NCBI RefSeq assembly: GCF_022835695.1 | Contig: NZ_BQUV01000004.1 | Coordinates: forward strand, 372,001 to 436,000 | DNA: 64,000 nt | Origin: Bradyrhizobium sp. Ce-3 | GTDB lineage: Bacteria; Pseudomonadota; Alphaproteobacteria; Rhizobiales; Xanthobacteraceae | Direction: 5' to 3' | Shown here: one piece after another, positions 45,466 to 53,315 of the stretch | Layout of the letters: each line of letters opens with the position of its first letter | Position numbering within the stretch: the stretch's first letter is position 1 | Translations under genes and position numbers: made by a program | Notes under the pieces: model-generated | Database searches by the model: none | What the model was told of the DNA's origin: nothing | Seen by the model: the letters and a program-made list of their open reading frames with translations, nothing else

Positions 45466-45978
45466 TCAGATCGCCTTGCTCCAGTCCGGCTGAATCGCCC
45501 CGGACACACCCTCGAACGCGCCGTCGACCAGTTCCATGACAAGCAGGCGACTGTAGTCGACCGGGCCGGGCATCGTCATCCGCCCCTTCGGGACCGGCTT
45601 GAAGCCGACCCGCGCATAATACGGCTCGTCGCCGACCAGCACGATCAGCCGGTGGCCCTTGGCGCGGGCATCATTGATCGCGCGCTCGAGCAGCGCGCGG
45701 CCGACGCCGCGGCTGCGGAACGGTGGCTCGACGGTCAGCGGCCCGAGCATCAGGGCCGGCGTGTCGCCGATCGTGACCGGCAGCTGGCGCACCGAGCCGA
45801 CCAGCAGCGTGCCGATCCGCGCCGTGAAGGAGACATCGAGCAGATGATCGACATGCTCGCGTAGCCGGTAGGCGCTAAGCACGAAGCGGCCGGGCCCGAA
45901 GGTGCGCTCGTGCAGGCGCTCGATCGCCTGGGCGTCTTTCGGGGTCTCGGGCAGGATGGTCAGGGACAGTTCGGTCAT
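45466..45978 (-). CDS. GNAT family N-acetyltransferase
   Basis: 170 residues. LTILPETPKDAQAIERLH, then TFGPGRFVLSAYRLR, and the acetyl-CoA loop FRSRGVGRALLERAI with R/QxxGxG/A. LIVLVGDEPYYARVGFKP is typical of the YhbS-type group. The substrate is unknown. It shares the minus strand with the NUDIX gene, whose stop is 64 bp upstream. Confidence 0.88.
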   Translation of the reverse strand: MTELSLTILPETPKDAQAIERLHERTFGPGRFVLSAYRLREHVDHLLDVSFTARIGTLLVGSVRQLPVTIGDTPALMLGPLTVEPPFRSRGVGRALLERAINDARAKGHRLIVLVGDEPYYARVGFKPVPKGRMTMPGPVDYSRLLVMELVDGAFEGVSGAIQPDWSKAI

Positions 45979-46042
45979 TATGGGCGCGGGATAGCATCTG
46001 GCGCGGGCGCGGTCCATCACCGCCGCGTCGCCGTCGGCGACA

Positions 46043-46531
46043 TCACCGCCATGTCGCCGTCGGCGGCTTGCCCTCGAGCACCTCTGATATCCGCAGCCGC
46101 GTCCCGGGGGTGGTCTCGTCGGGCAGATCGGCCGGATCGAAGAAGCCGCAGGCCACGATCTCGCGATTCGGCTCCGGCAGGCGGTCCTGCCGGTAGTTCC
46201 GGACGATATAGACCGCGACATGATCGCGCGGCGAGACGTGGCTGTTGTGGAAGATGCCGTGCAGCACCGGCTCGCCCACGAGCTCGATCCGCCCCTCCTC
46301 CTCCAGCTCGCGCCGCAGCGACTCGATAAAACTTTCGCCAACCTCGACCCCGCCGCCGGGCAGATACCAGCCATGGACATAGCTGTGCTTGACCAGGAAC
46401 ACCTTGTTGTCGGCATCGAGCACGACAGCGCGGACGCCCAGCGTCATGCTGCGGACCAACCGCCAGTAGAAATGAAACACCCACCTGATCTGCGGCTCGT
46501 AGCGTTTGCGTAAAGTCAGCAGGACCGTCAC
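46043..46531 (-). CDS. NUDIX hydrolase
   Basis: 162 residues from a GTG at 46531, where GAGG lies five bases upstream; the frame stays open to 46729, but that would overlap the divergent gene. An N-terminal hydrophobic/basic segment (VFHFYWRLVRSMTLG) precedes the Nudix domain, whose box runs GGGVEVGESFIESLRRELEEE at about 66-86. Substrate unknown. Confidence 0.82.
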   Translation of the reverse strand: MTVLLTLRKRYEPQIRWVFHFYWRLVRSMTLGVRAVVLDADNKVFLVKHSYVHGWYLPGGGVEVGESFIESLRRELEEEGRIELVGEPVLHGIFHNSHVSPRDHVAVYIVRNYRQDRLPEPNREIVACGFFDPADLPDETTPGTRLRISEVLEGKPPTATWR

Positions 46532-46687
46532 TGAAGCCTCGACATCATGGTGTTTGATCCATGCTTGAATCCTTGCATTGATCCTTGCGCAGCTGCGCAG
46601 CTCTTGCCAATACAGGGCAGCACGTTCGGGATAGCACGACATGACCGGCTGCCGGCCACTTTTCGCGGACAATCCGAAGGGAATCGC

Positions 46688-47578
46688 ATGATGGCGGCGT
46701 TCCGCCTCGCGCATCTGTCGGACCCGCATCTGCCGCCGCTGCCGGCGGCGCGGCTACGCGATCTCGCCGGCAAGCGCGCCTTCGGCTATTTGAACTGGAC
46801 GCGCAACCGTCACAAATATCACCGCCGCGACGTGCTCGACGCGCTGGTGTCGGACATGCAGGCGCAGCAGCCGGACCACATCGCCGTGACCGGCGACCTC
46901 GTCAACCTGGCGCTGGATGCCGAGTTCAATCCGGCGCGGCAATGGCTGGAGGGCGTCGGCGGTGCGGCCGACGTCACCGTGGTCCCCGGCAATCACGACG
47001 CCTATGTGCGCGCCACCCGGCATCGCTTCGTCAGTCAGTTCGGCGACTATCTGCGCGGCGACGCCGACGGCGCGGCGGCGCATTTTCCGTTCGTGCGCCG
47101 TCGTGGCCCGGTGGCGCTGATCGGTGTCTCCTCGGCGGTGCCGACGCCGCCGCTGATGGCGACCGGCTGGCTCGGCCATGCCCAGCTCACCGCGCTGGAT
47201 GCGATCCTCGCGCAGCTGTCGCGGGAGGATGCCTTCCGCGTCCTGCTGGTGCATCACCCGCTGCACTCAGACGGGCGCGCCAAGCGGCTGACCGATTCGC
47301 ATCAGCTGCTGGCGCTGCTCAAGCGGCACGGCGTCGAGCTGGTGCTGCATGGCCACGACCACATCCATTCGACGATGTGGTTCGACGGGCCCGAGCGCAA
47401 GATCCCGGCGATCGGCGTGCCGTCGGCATCGGCGCTGGCGCGCAAGCACTATCCTGCGGCGGCCTACAATTTGTTCTCGATCGAGCATGACGGCAATGGC
47501 TGGCGCTGCGAGCAGACCGTGCGCGGCCTCGGCAGTCACGACGGCATTCGCGAGCTCAAGCAAGCGCGGTTGTCCTAG
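46688..47578 (+). CDS. Calcineurin-like metallophosphoesterase
   Basis: 296 residues from the first of two adjacent ATGs; AAGGGA at 46676-46681. Metal-binding motifs in order: HLSDPHL, VTGDLVN, VVPGNHDAY, VHHPL and HGHDHIH. This is the DNA-lyase-unrelated CpdA/Icc-like phosphodiesterase type. cAMP or another phosphodiester is possible; the substrate is not readable. Its TAG stop lies inside the left end of the repeat at 47575-47643. Confidence 0.9.
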   Translation: MMAAFRLAHLSDPHLPPLPAARLRDLAGKRAFGYLNWTRNRHKYHRRDVLDALVSDMQAQQPDHIAVTGDLVNLALDAEFNPARQWLEGVGGAADVTVVPGNHDAYVRATRHRFVSQFGDYLRGDADGAAAHFPFVRRRGPVALIGVSSAVPTPPLMATGWLGHAQLTALDAILAQLSREDAFRVLLVHHPLHSDGRAKRLTDSHQLLALLKRHGVELVLHGHDHIHSTMWFDGPERKIPAIGVPSASALARKHYPAAAYNLFSIEHDGNGWRCEQTVRGLGSHDGIRELKQARLS

Positions 47579-47643
47579 AGCTTTTTGTTTTGACGCGTTT
47601 TCTTCACGCGAACCGGTGTCCACTTCGCTCGAAAACGCTCTAG
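47575..47643. repeat. Family F palindrome with CTAGAGC/GCTCTAG ends supplying both convergent stop codons
   Basis: CTAGAGC (47575-47581) is mirrored by GCTCTAG (47637-47643). The TAG in the left end is the stop of the rightward phosphoesterase (47576-47578). The TAG in the right end, read on the minus strand, is the stop of the leftward glycine-rich protein (47642-47640). The centre is the family F core in inverse orientation (GACGCGTTTTC to GAAAACGCTC). Confidence 0.88.
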
Positions 47644-48410
47644 TCCCCGCCTCCGCCGCCACAACCACCGCCGCAGCCGCCTCCGCTGTCGCCGCCGCCT
47701 CCACCATCGCCGCCACCGCCATCACCGCCGCCGTGACCACCCCCATCGCCGCCGCTGCTCCCATCGCTGCCGGCGTCGCCGAAGCCGGCTGACGATCCAT
47801 CGATCGACGAGTCCGAGAAATCTCCGCCGCAATAGGGGCTGCTGCCGCCGATGCCGCTGCGGCGCAGCGCCTCGCAGTCGGTGTGGTAGATGAAGCCGTT
47901 CGCGATGTTCAGCTTGGCATCGAGCGCGAACAACAGCGGCAGCCGCGTCGGCCTGATAGGATCGATGTTCTCGTATTTGCAGCAGTACCACCAGACCCGC
48001 CGCAGCCCCTCATTGCTCCGGCGGCGCTCCTTCACCAGTACGACCGCGGGCGTGTGATGCAGGAAGCTGCCGAAGGCGCGCCGGCAGAACGCGTCGTATT
48101 CGCGGGTGTAAAGAATGAATTCGTGCCAGAGGTCGTCGGCGGCTTGCGACGGCATCGAGACGTAGCGCTTGCCGCTCATCAGATAGGCGAGGAAGAATTG
48201 CCGCAGGCCGCGCGAGACCAGCGCGCTGTCCTTGCGGGTGAAGCCGGGGTGATGCTTCTCGAGCCGGTCCAGCAGGCCCGCCGGCCATTTGAAGGTGCGG
48301 ATATATTCGGCGCGCCGCAGCGTCTGCCATTTGCCGAACAGCACAGCGCTGCCGACCACCGCGGCGGCCGCCAGGACGCCGAAAAATGCCGAGGCGGGTG
48401 TTATGACCAC
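47640..48410 (-). CDS. Membrane-anchored glycine/cysteine-rich-tail protein (TIGR04222/DUF1399-like)
   Basis: 256 residues from a GTG at 48410. An N-terminal membrane segment (about 5-26) precedes a soluble domain with QAADDLWHEFILYTREYD and FCRRAFGSFLHHTP, where paired Trp-His recalls plant-type DUF1399 proteins. From about 190 the chain is almost all Gly, Ser and Asp, and ends in GGGCGGGCGGGGGD. Gly-rich tails with Cys are typical of the TIGR04222 group. Function unknown. The stop codon lies in the adjoining repeat. Confidence 0.72.
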   Translation of the reverse strand: MVITPASAFFGVLAAAAVVGSAVLFGKWQTLRRAEYIRTFKWPAGLLDRLEKHHPGFTRKDSALVSRGLRQFFLAYLMSGKRYVSMPSQAADDLWHEFILYTREYDAFCRRAFGSFLHHTPAVVLVKERRRSNEGLRRVWWYCCKYENIDPIRPTRLPLLFALDAKLNIANGFIYHTDCEALRRSGIGGSSPYCGGDFSDSSIDGSSAGFGDAGSDGSSGGDGGGHGGGDGGGGDGGGGGDSGGGCGGGCGGGGGD

Positions 48411-48432
48411 GATGCCCCCCGCCCCTCAGCGG

Positions 48433-49008
48433 CTAGAAATTCTGCAAGCTCGCCAGCAACGCGAAGCCGAACAGCGCCAGCGCGCCCAGGACGAAGCCGA
48501 GCACGAACATGCCGACCCCGCCGCGGCGCTTCGGCGCCACGACCGGCGCGGGTGGCGGTGCCGGCGGCTCGGCGACCGGAAGCGGCGTTGCCACCATCGC
48601 ATGCTCGCGCTCGATCATGCGCCGCGCGACATAGTCGGTGACCGCATCGACGATCACGGCGACGTCGTGCGATTCGGCGAGCACGATGCGGCCGAAGCGG
48701 GTGTCCTGCACGAAACGGTAGATGCGCTTGTCGCGACCCATCAGCACATGCGCGACCACATCGATCCACAGCCGCGGCGTCTCGCCCTGGCTGATGCCGC
48801 GATCGAACAGATCGACCTTGTCGGGCACCTGCGCGAACAGCGGATCGAGCGCGTCGTTGAGGATCTCGAGCCGCGCCACCTCGGCATCGCGCAATTCGAC
48901 CACGACGCCGGTGCGGTCGGCCGCCTCGATCCGCGCCCGCCGCAGCGCCTCTCGCAGCGTCGGCCGCATCTCGCGCGCCTCGCTGCCGGTGTTCTGCGGA
49001 TCGGACAT
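48433..49008 (-). CDS. Hypothetical protein with C-terminal membrane anchor
   Basis: 191 residues. The first ~145 are hydrophilic, with LREALRRARIEAADRTGVVVEL and RIYRFVQDTRFGRIVLAES. A Pro-rich linker (PVAEPPAPPPAPVVAPKRR) and one C-terminal helix (VGMFVLGFVLGALALFGFALL) follow, so it is a tail-anchored type. No family recognised. It lies 22 bp upstream of the glycine-rich protein gene on the same strand, so the two are probably co-expressed. Confidence 0.72.
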   Translation of the reverse strand: MSDPQNTGSEAREMRPTLREALRRARIEAADRTGVVVELRDAEVARLEILNDALDPLFAQVPDKVDLFDRGISQGETPRLWIDVVAHVLMGRDKRIYRFVQDTRFGRIVLAESHDVAVIVDAVTDYVARRMIEREHAMVATPLPVAEPPAPPPAPVVAPKRRGGVGMFVLGFVLGALALFGFALLASLQNF

Positions 49009-49097
49009 GCCTTACGGCCTCGTAGGTGACGGGTTGCCTTACCCATTAACCTATCAGCAACCATGACGTCCGCAAAGGACGTTGGTTCCCAAGCACT

Positions 49098-49155
49098 TAG
49101 AGCGTTTTCGAGCGAAGTGGATCCCGGTTCGCGTGAAGAAAACGCGTCAAAACAA
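49098..49155. repeat. Palindromic repeat, family F
   Basis: TAGAGCGTTTTCGAGCG to GAAGAAAACGCGTC, the direct-orientation copy of the elements at 28639 and 47575. It is immediately followed by a second palindrome. Confidence 0.85.
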
Positions 49156-49159
49156 GAAT

Positions 49160-49202
49160 CTAGAGCCCCGTTCCGATTCAATCGGAACGGGACAGGCTCT
49201 AG
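49160..49202. repeat. Nested palindrome with CTAGAGCC/GGCTCTAG ends
   Basis: CTAGAGCC (49160-49167) and GGCTCTAG (49195-49202) enclose a perfect 10-bp stem, CCGTTCCGAT, TCA, ATCGGAACGG. It abuts the family F element and shares its CTAGAGC boundary. Confidence 0.85.
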
Positions 49203-49244
49203 GCGGCCACTTATCCCCAGCTGAAAGATCCCCGGCGCTGTCCC

Positions 49245-49285
49245 AAAAAGCGGTCGGCCCCACCCGGATGAACCGGATGGGGCCG
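49245..49285 (-). terminator. Intrinsic terminator of the DUF4170 gene
   Basis: CGGCCCCA, C, CCGG, loop ATGAA, CCGG, A, TGGGGCCG at 49255-49285. On the minus strand it is followed by CTTTTT a few bases later (A-run at 49245-49250 on the plus strand). Confidence 0.75.
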
Positions 49286-49322
49286 CCGTCCTTGGACGTT
49301 TCTTAGCTCAGATAATTTGGTG

Positions 49323-49532
49323 TCAGGCCGAAACCCGCGACGGCTCCTCGACGATCGAGAAGCGCACGCCGGCCTTGTGGCGGCTCTCTTCGGAGACTTC
49401 CTTCCAGCACTCTTCGGCTTCCTTGCGGGTCTTGAACGGACCGCGGACCTGGGCGGAGCCTTCGACGAGCTTGTGGAAGTTCATCGAGCCGAACTCGCCG
49501 CCGATCACCCAGAAATTGCTGCCCTTGCTCAT
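49323..49532 (-). CDS. DUF4170 domain protein
   Basis: 69 residues. SNFWVIGGEFGSMNFHKLVEG and RGPFKTRKEAEECWKEVSEESR are the DUF4170 core, followed by RFSIVEE. Small conserved alphaproteobacterial protein of unknown function. GGAGAC-type ribosome-binding site upstream. It is monocistronic: a terminator follows and the upstream gene is divergent. Confidence 0.85.
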   Translation of the reverse strand: MSKGSNFWVIGGEFGSMNFHKLVEGSAQVRGPFKTRKEAEECWKEVSEESRHKAGVRFSIVEEPSRVSA

Positions 49533-49696
49533 CGTCAGTCTCCTCTAAAAAATCCTGCTGCCTGCTCAGCCGCCTGAATTCTGATCCCCACGACCTGCCC
49601 ACTGTACCGACATTCTTGACAGAGCATCGCGAAGTGCGTGTCAGGAGATAAACGCGAAAAGGCGAAGTTCGTACAGATACCTTGTTTTTTATTGGT

Positions 49697-49752
49697 GATG
49701 TCATGTAACATCTGAACTTGTAATAAATGTCGATTTGTAAATTTTGTCACAA
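49697..49752 (+). promoter_or_regulatory. AT-rich operator region of the PccR/RamB-like regulator gene
   Basis: TTTGTAAA (49734-49741) is two bases before the perfect palindrome TTGTCACAA (49744-49752), 20 bp from the start codon. An upstream inverted repeat GATGT..ACATC spans 49697-49712. RamB and PccR proteins bind TTTGCAAA-type half-sites, so TTTGTAAA next to the regulator gene suggests autoregulation. Confidence 0.45.
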
Positions 49753-49772
49753 TATAGGTCAGGAAGACTGCC

Positions 49773-51215
49773 ATGCCGGGGGAGTCTGGAAAGAAGCTGT
49801 TCGTCGGTCCGCGGTTCCGGCGGATCCGCCAGCAATTGGGCCTGTCGCAGACCCAGATCGCCGAGGGGCTCGGCATCTCGCCCTCCTACATCAACCTGAT
49901 CGAGCGTAACCAGCGCCCGGTGACAGCGCAGATCCTGCTGCGGCTGGCCGAGACCTACGATCTCGATCTGCGCGATCTCGCCACCGCCGACGAGGACCGC
50001 TTCTTCGCCGAACTCAACGAGATCTTCTCCGATCCGCTGTTCCGCCAGATCGATCTGCCGAAGCAGGAGTTGCGCGATCTCGCCGAGCTCTGCCCCGGCG
50101 TGACCCATGCGTTGCAGCGGCTCTACGCCGCCTATACCGAGGCGCGCCGCGGCGAGACGCTGGTGGCGGCGCAGATGGCCGATCGCGAGGGCTCGCAGTT
50201 CGACGCCAACCCGATCGAGCGCGTGCGCGATTTGATCGAGGCCAACCGCAATTACTTTCCGGAGCTGGAGACCGCGGCGGAGAATCTGCGCGACGAGCTC
50301 AACGTGCCGACCGAAGGCCTGTTCACGGCGCTCGCGACGCGGCTGCGGGAAAAGCATTCGATCGTCACCCGCGTGATGCCGGTCGACGTGATGCGCGAGA
50401 CGCTGCGCCGTTTCGACCGCCATCGCCGCCAGATCCTGATCTCCGAGCTGGTCGACAGTGCCGGCCGCAGCTTCCAGCTCGCGCTGCAAATCGGCTTCGT
50501 CGAATCCGGTGCCGCGATCGACGCGATCGTCAGCCGCGCCGGCCCGCTCGACGACACCGCGCGCAGGCTTTATCGCATCACGCTCGCCAATTATTTCGCG
50601 GCGGCCGCGATGATGCCCTATCAGGCGTTCCATTCCGCGGCCGAAGCCCTGAGTTACGACGTCCACGTGCTGGCGCAGCGCTTCAATGCCGGCTTCGAGC
50701 AGGTCTGCCACCGCCTTACCACGCTGCAACGGCCGAACGCACGCGGCGTGCCGTTCTTCCTGCTGCGCGTCGACAATGCCGGCAACGTGTCGAAGCGGTT
50801 TTCCTCCGGCACTTTCCCGTTCTCCAAGTTCGGCGGCACTTGCCCGCTGTGGAACGTGCATTCGACCTTCGACATGCCCGACCGCTTGCTCAGCCAGGTG
50901 ATCGAGCTGCCGGACGGCACGCGCTACTTCTCGATCGCACAGACGGTGCGGCGGCCGGTGGCACCCTATCCGCAGCCGCAACCGCGCTTTGCGATCGGGC
51001 TCGGCTGCGAAATCCGGCATGCGGCAAAACTCGTCTATGCCACCGGCATGGATCTGGAGAAGGTCGAGGGCACGCCGATCGGCGTCAACTGCCGGCTCTG
51101 CGAGCGCGAGAACTGCAGTCAGCGCGCCGAGCCGCCGATCACGCGCACCCTGATCCTCGACGAGACCACGCGGCGGGTGTCGTCGTTCGCGTTCTCGAAC
51201 GCGCGGGAGCTATAA
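49773..51215 (+). CDS. XRE/IrrE-type short-chain acyl-CoA-responsive regulator (PccR/RamB-like)
   Basis: 480 residues. The N-terminal HTH (about 12-66) has FRRIRQQLGLSQTQIAEGLG and SPSYINLIERNQRPVT. The DUF955/IrrE-like middle (about 195-300) includes YRITLANYFAAAAMMPYQAF and the DUF2083 part ends with CRLCERENCSQRAEPP, a Cys cluster typical of this group. Relatives (RamB, PccR, MccR) sense acyl-CoAs and control acetate or propionate metabolism. Which pathway is controlled here is not shown. Its stop is two bases from the convergent HiPIP gene. Confidence 0.88.
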   Translation: MPGESGKKLFVGPRFRRIRQQLGLSQTQIAEGLGISPSYINLIERNQRPVTAQILLRLAETYDLDLRDLATADEDRFFAELNEIFSDPLFRQIDLPKQELRDLAELCPGVTHALQRLYAAYTEARRGETLVAAQMADREGSQFDANPIERVRDLIEANRNYFPELETAAENLRDELNVPTEGLFTALATRLREKHSIVTRVMPVDVMRETLRRFDRHRRQILISELVDSAGRSFQLALQIGFVESGAAIDAIVSRAGPLDDTARRLYRITLANYFAAAAMMPYQAFHSAAEALSYDVHVLAQRFNAGFEQVCHRLTTLQRPNARGVPFFLLRVDNAGNVSKRFSSGTFPFSKFGGTCPLWNVHSTFDMPDRLLSQVIELPDGTRYFSIAQTVRRPVAPYPQPQPRFAIGLGCEIRHAAKLVYATGMDLEKVEGTPIGVNCRLCERENCSQRAEPPITRTLILDETTRRVSSFAFSNAREL

Positions 51216-51217
51216 GA

Positions 51218-51475
51218 TCAATCGACCGGCGCAAAGGCCTTGCACCAGCCATCCTTGCTGATCGCGCCCTCGACCACCTTGCAGCCGTCGGGCGCGACGA
51301 ACAGCGTGCACAGCCCGCAGGAGTAGATGCCGTTCGGCCTGTCCTGATATTCGGCCTGCGGCTTCGTCATCTTGTCGGAGGCCGCGGCGGTGCGCAGCAG
51401 CAGCGCCGCGGGCATTCCCGTGATGGTGGCAGCGATCAAGGTACGCCGCGAACATTCGGACTGTCGTTTGGCCAT
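51218..51475 (-). CDS. High-potential iron-sulfur protein (HiPIP), Tat-exported
   Basis: 85 residues from the ATG at 51475, preceded by GGGGTGA. SRRTLIAATITGMPAALLL is a twin-arginine signal. The mature ~50 residues have YSCGLCTLF, a third Cys in DGCKVVEG and a fourth in DGWCKAFAP, the C-x2-C...C...GWC pattern of HiPIP [4Fe-4S] proteins. These carry electrons in the periplasm, often to cytochromes or photosynthetic reaction centres. The partner is not visible here. Confidence 0.82.
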   Translation of the reverse strand: MAKRQSECSRRTLIAATITGMPAALLLRTAAASDKMTKPQAEYQDRPNGIYSCGLCTLFVAPDGCKVVEGAISKDGWCKAFAPVD

Positions 51476-51490
51476 GGTGTTCACCCCATG

Positions 51491-51580
51491 CGTCGTCCCG
51501 GCGAAAGCCGGAACCCATTCTCCGCGGCGGCATTGTAGACGAGACTCTTCGACGTCGTCCCAGCGGAAGCGAGGACGACA
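51491..51580. repeat. Palindromic repeat, diverged family B
   Basis: CGTCGTCCCGGCGAAAGCCG at 51491 and GACGTCGTCCCAGCGGAAGC near 51551 form a degenerate pair. It lies upstream of the HiPIP gene. Confidence 0.65.
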
Positions 51581-51616
51581 CCGGAGATCGCTCTGAGGCG
51601 CAGCGCCTCTCTCCCA

Positions 51617-51723
51617 CGTCATTCCGGGGCGCGCCTCTTTGGCGCGAGCCCGGAATCCATCATGCCGCATGACGTGTAGATGAATGGATTCCGGGCTCTC
51701 GCTTCGCTCGCCCCGGAATGACG
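51617..51723. repeat. Palindromic repeat, CGTCATTCCGGGGCG family (family C)
   Basis: CGTCATTCCGGGGCGCG and its inverse CTCGCCCCGGAATGACG bound a ~107-bp element. GGAATCCAT and ATGGATTCC mirror each other inside. A second member is at 63336-63439. Confidence 0.88.
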
Positions 51724-51762
51724 AGGGGTGATGCCACGCAATGCCGATGAGCAGCCGACCGC

Positions 51763-52194
51763 TCAGGGTTTGCGCAGATTGAGCGAGAAGCGCAGGTTCA
51801 GCGGCTGCAGCATTTCGGGCGGCGGCGCCTCGCCGACATTGCCGCGCTTCAGGATTGTGCGCAGGTCCTCGGTGGCGCCGGCATCGCTGAGCGCGGGAAA
51901 CGTGACGCGCTCGACGGTGCCGTCAGGATTGAGCCAGGCGCGCACCACGAGCGTCGGCGGCGGCCCGTTCTCCTTGCCGGAATGCTCGATGACCCAGTTG
52001 CGGAAGCGATTGGCAACGGTCTCGTCGGCCGCGACCCATTCCTCGAAGCGGTATTTGACCAGCTTGGCAAACTGCGCCCATGACGGCGGCGCCTGCTCGG
52101 GATTGCGAAAGTTGGCGTCCTGGGCATGGCCCGGCGCCGGGGCGAGGATCAGCAGGCCGAACGAGAGCACGAGCGTGCCCCGCAAGATGAGCAT
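51763..52194 (-). CDS. Small secreted protein with TonB-C-terminal-like domain
   Basis: 143 residues from the ATG at 52194 (a TTG four codons upstream is possible). Signal peptide LRGTLVLSFGLLILAPAPGHAQ. LVVRAWLNPDGTVERVTFPALSDAG and the EMLQPLNLRFSLNL end look like the C-terminal domain of TonB-type energy transducers, but the usual Pro-rich periplasmic linker and anchor helix are missing. It may be a stand-alone periplasmic domain. Function uncertain. Confidence 0.68.
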   Translation of the reverse strand: MLILRGTLVLSFGLLILAPAPGHAQDANFRNPEQAPPSWAQFAKLVKYRFEEWVAADETVANRFRNWVIEHSGKENGPPPTLVVRAWLNPDGTVERVTFPALSDAGATEDLRTILKRGNVGEAPPPEMLQPLNLRFSLNLRKP

Positions 52195-52273
52195 GGTTTT
52201 GGACAAGGGTTGACCGCGGACAGCAGGCTGACGGGACGACGCGAGAGTATTGGCGGTTGCAGCAACTAGTCCG

Positions 52274-53086
52274 TCATTGTTGCAGGCATGTGACGCGTGC
52301 CGAGATGCTGGCGGCGCGATGCGCGCGCGACGCGGTGCCGCTCATCTGCGGCCGGTCGTCTTCCTGGAAACGGACGCCATGCGCGGCAAGAAAGGATTTG
52401 GCGTGCGCGGCATCGACCGCAAGCACGCGGTCGATCGTGGTCCTGCGGCTCACCACGCCCTCGACGAGGCCGCGGGAATCCAGCACCGGCGCACCGCTGG
52501 TGCCGAAGGTGACGTTCGAGCGCAGCACGAGGTGCTCGGGATCGCGCAGCGTGGTGTCGACGAACGCATTGCCGAGCGATCCGCCATGCGCCAGCATCGG
52601 CTTCAGCCGGTCATAGGCCTCGGCAAACACCATGTCGTTGGCAACCGACGCGCTAGCGCGCGGGAATACCGCCGCCAGGCCGAGCGTGCGCGGCACCTTG
52701 ATCAAGGCCATGTCGGTCGTGGCCAGCGCCACCACGCGCGCCGCGACGGCCCGCCCCTCCTTGCTGACGACAATGCGGGCACAGTCCGCGACCGCATGGC
52801 GCGCGGTGAGCATGTGGCCGAGATCGTCGACAAAGAACGCGGTGCCGTCGAGCCGCTGGCTCACGGCCGGCGGCCCGGTGACGTCACGCGCCAGCGGCTT
52901 CGCAGCTTCGATCTGTCGCGCCGGTTGAAACAGGGAGAACGGCACCTGCGCCGCCGCCCGCTGCGGCGCGACGCCAATGACGGCGCAACCGATCACGAGC
53001 GCCGAGGCCAGCCCGACCATGCGGGCAGGCCATCCCGCGCGGACCGCCGACGCGGCGCGGCCCAACATCGAAACCGAGTGATGCAC
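52274..53086 (-). CDS. Trypsin-like serine protease, exported
   Basis: 270 residues from a GTG at 53086 (GAGG seven bases upstream); ATG at 53068 is an alternative. A signal peptide (about 22-47, ending RAAAQ) precedes an S1-type domain with the triad His in HMLTARHAVAD, Asp in TTDMALIKVP and Ser in FGTSGAPVLDSRG. There is no PDZ domain, so it is shorter than DegP/HtrA. The C-terminus ends in a Cys-containing tail. Substrate unknown. Confidence 0.82.
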   Translation of the reverse strand: MHHSVSMLGRAASAVRAGWPARMVGLASALVIGCAVIGVAPQRAAAQVPFSLFQPARQIEAAKPLARDVTGPPAVSQRLDGTAFFVDDLGHMLTARHAVADCARIVVSKEGRAVAARVVALATTDMALIKVPRTLGLAAVFPRASASVANDMVFAEAYDRLKPMLAHGGSLGNAFVDTTLRDPEHLVLRSNVTFGTSGAPVLDSRGLVEGVVSRRTTIDRVLAVDAAHAKSFLAAHGVRFQEDDRPQMSGTASRAHRAASISARVTCLQQ

Positions 53087-53315
53087 TTTCAGACCTCACC
53101 CCCGCGGACCTCAAGCCCGCCCCCCTCAATGCCGCCGTGCAGCTCGCCCGCGGCAGAGCACTCTCTACTCCATTTCGCGCGGCCGTACGACCCGGCGCAT
53201 CACCCACGGCCGTCACCTCGACGCATCAAACCGTGAAACGATGCCTTTCCATCCTTGCCGTTTCGCAACGGCGCCTGCGGCCACATGATCTTGGGGTGTG
53301 ACATGGAGATCTCGA

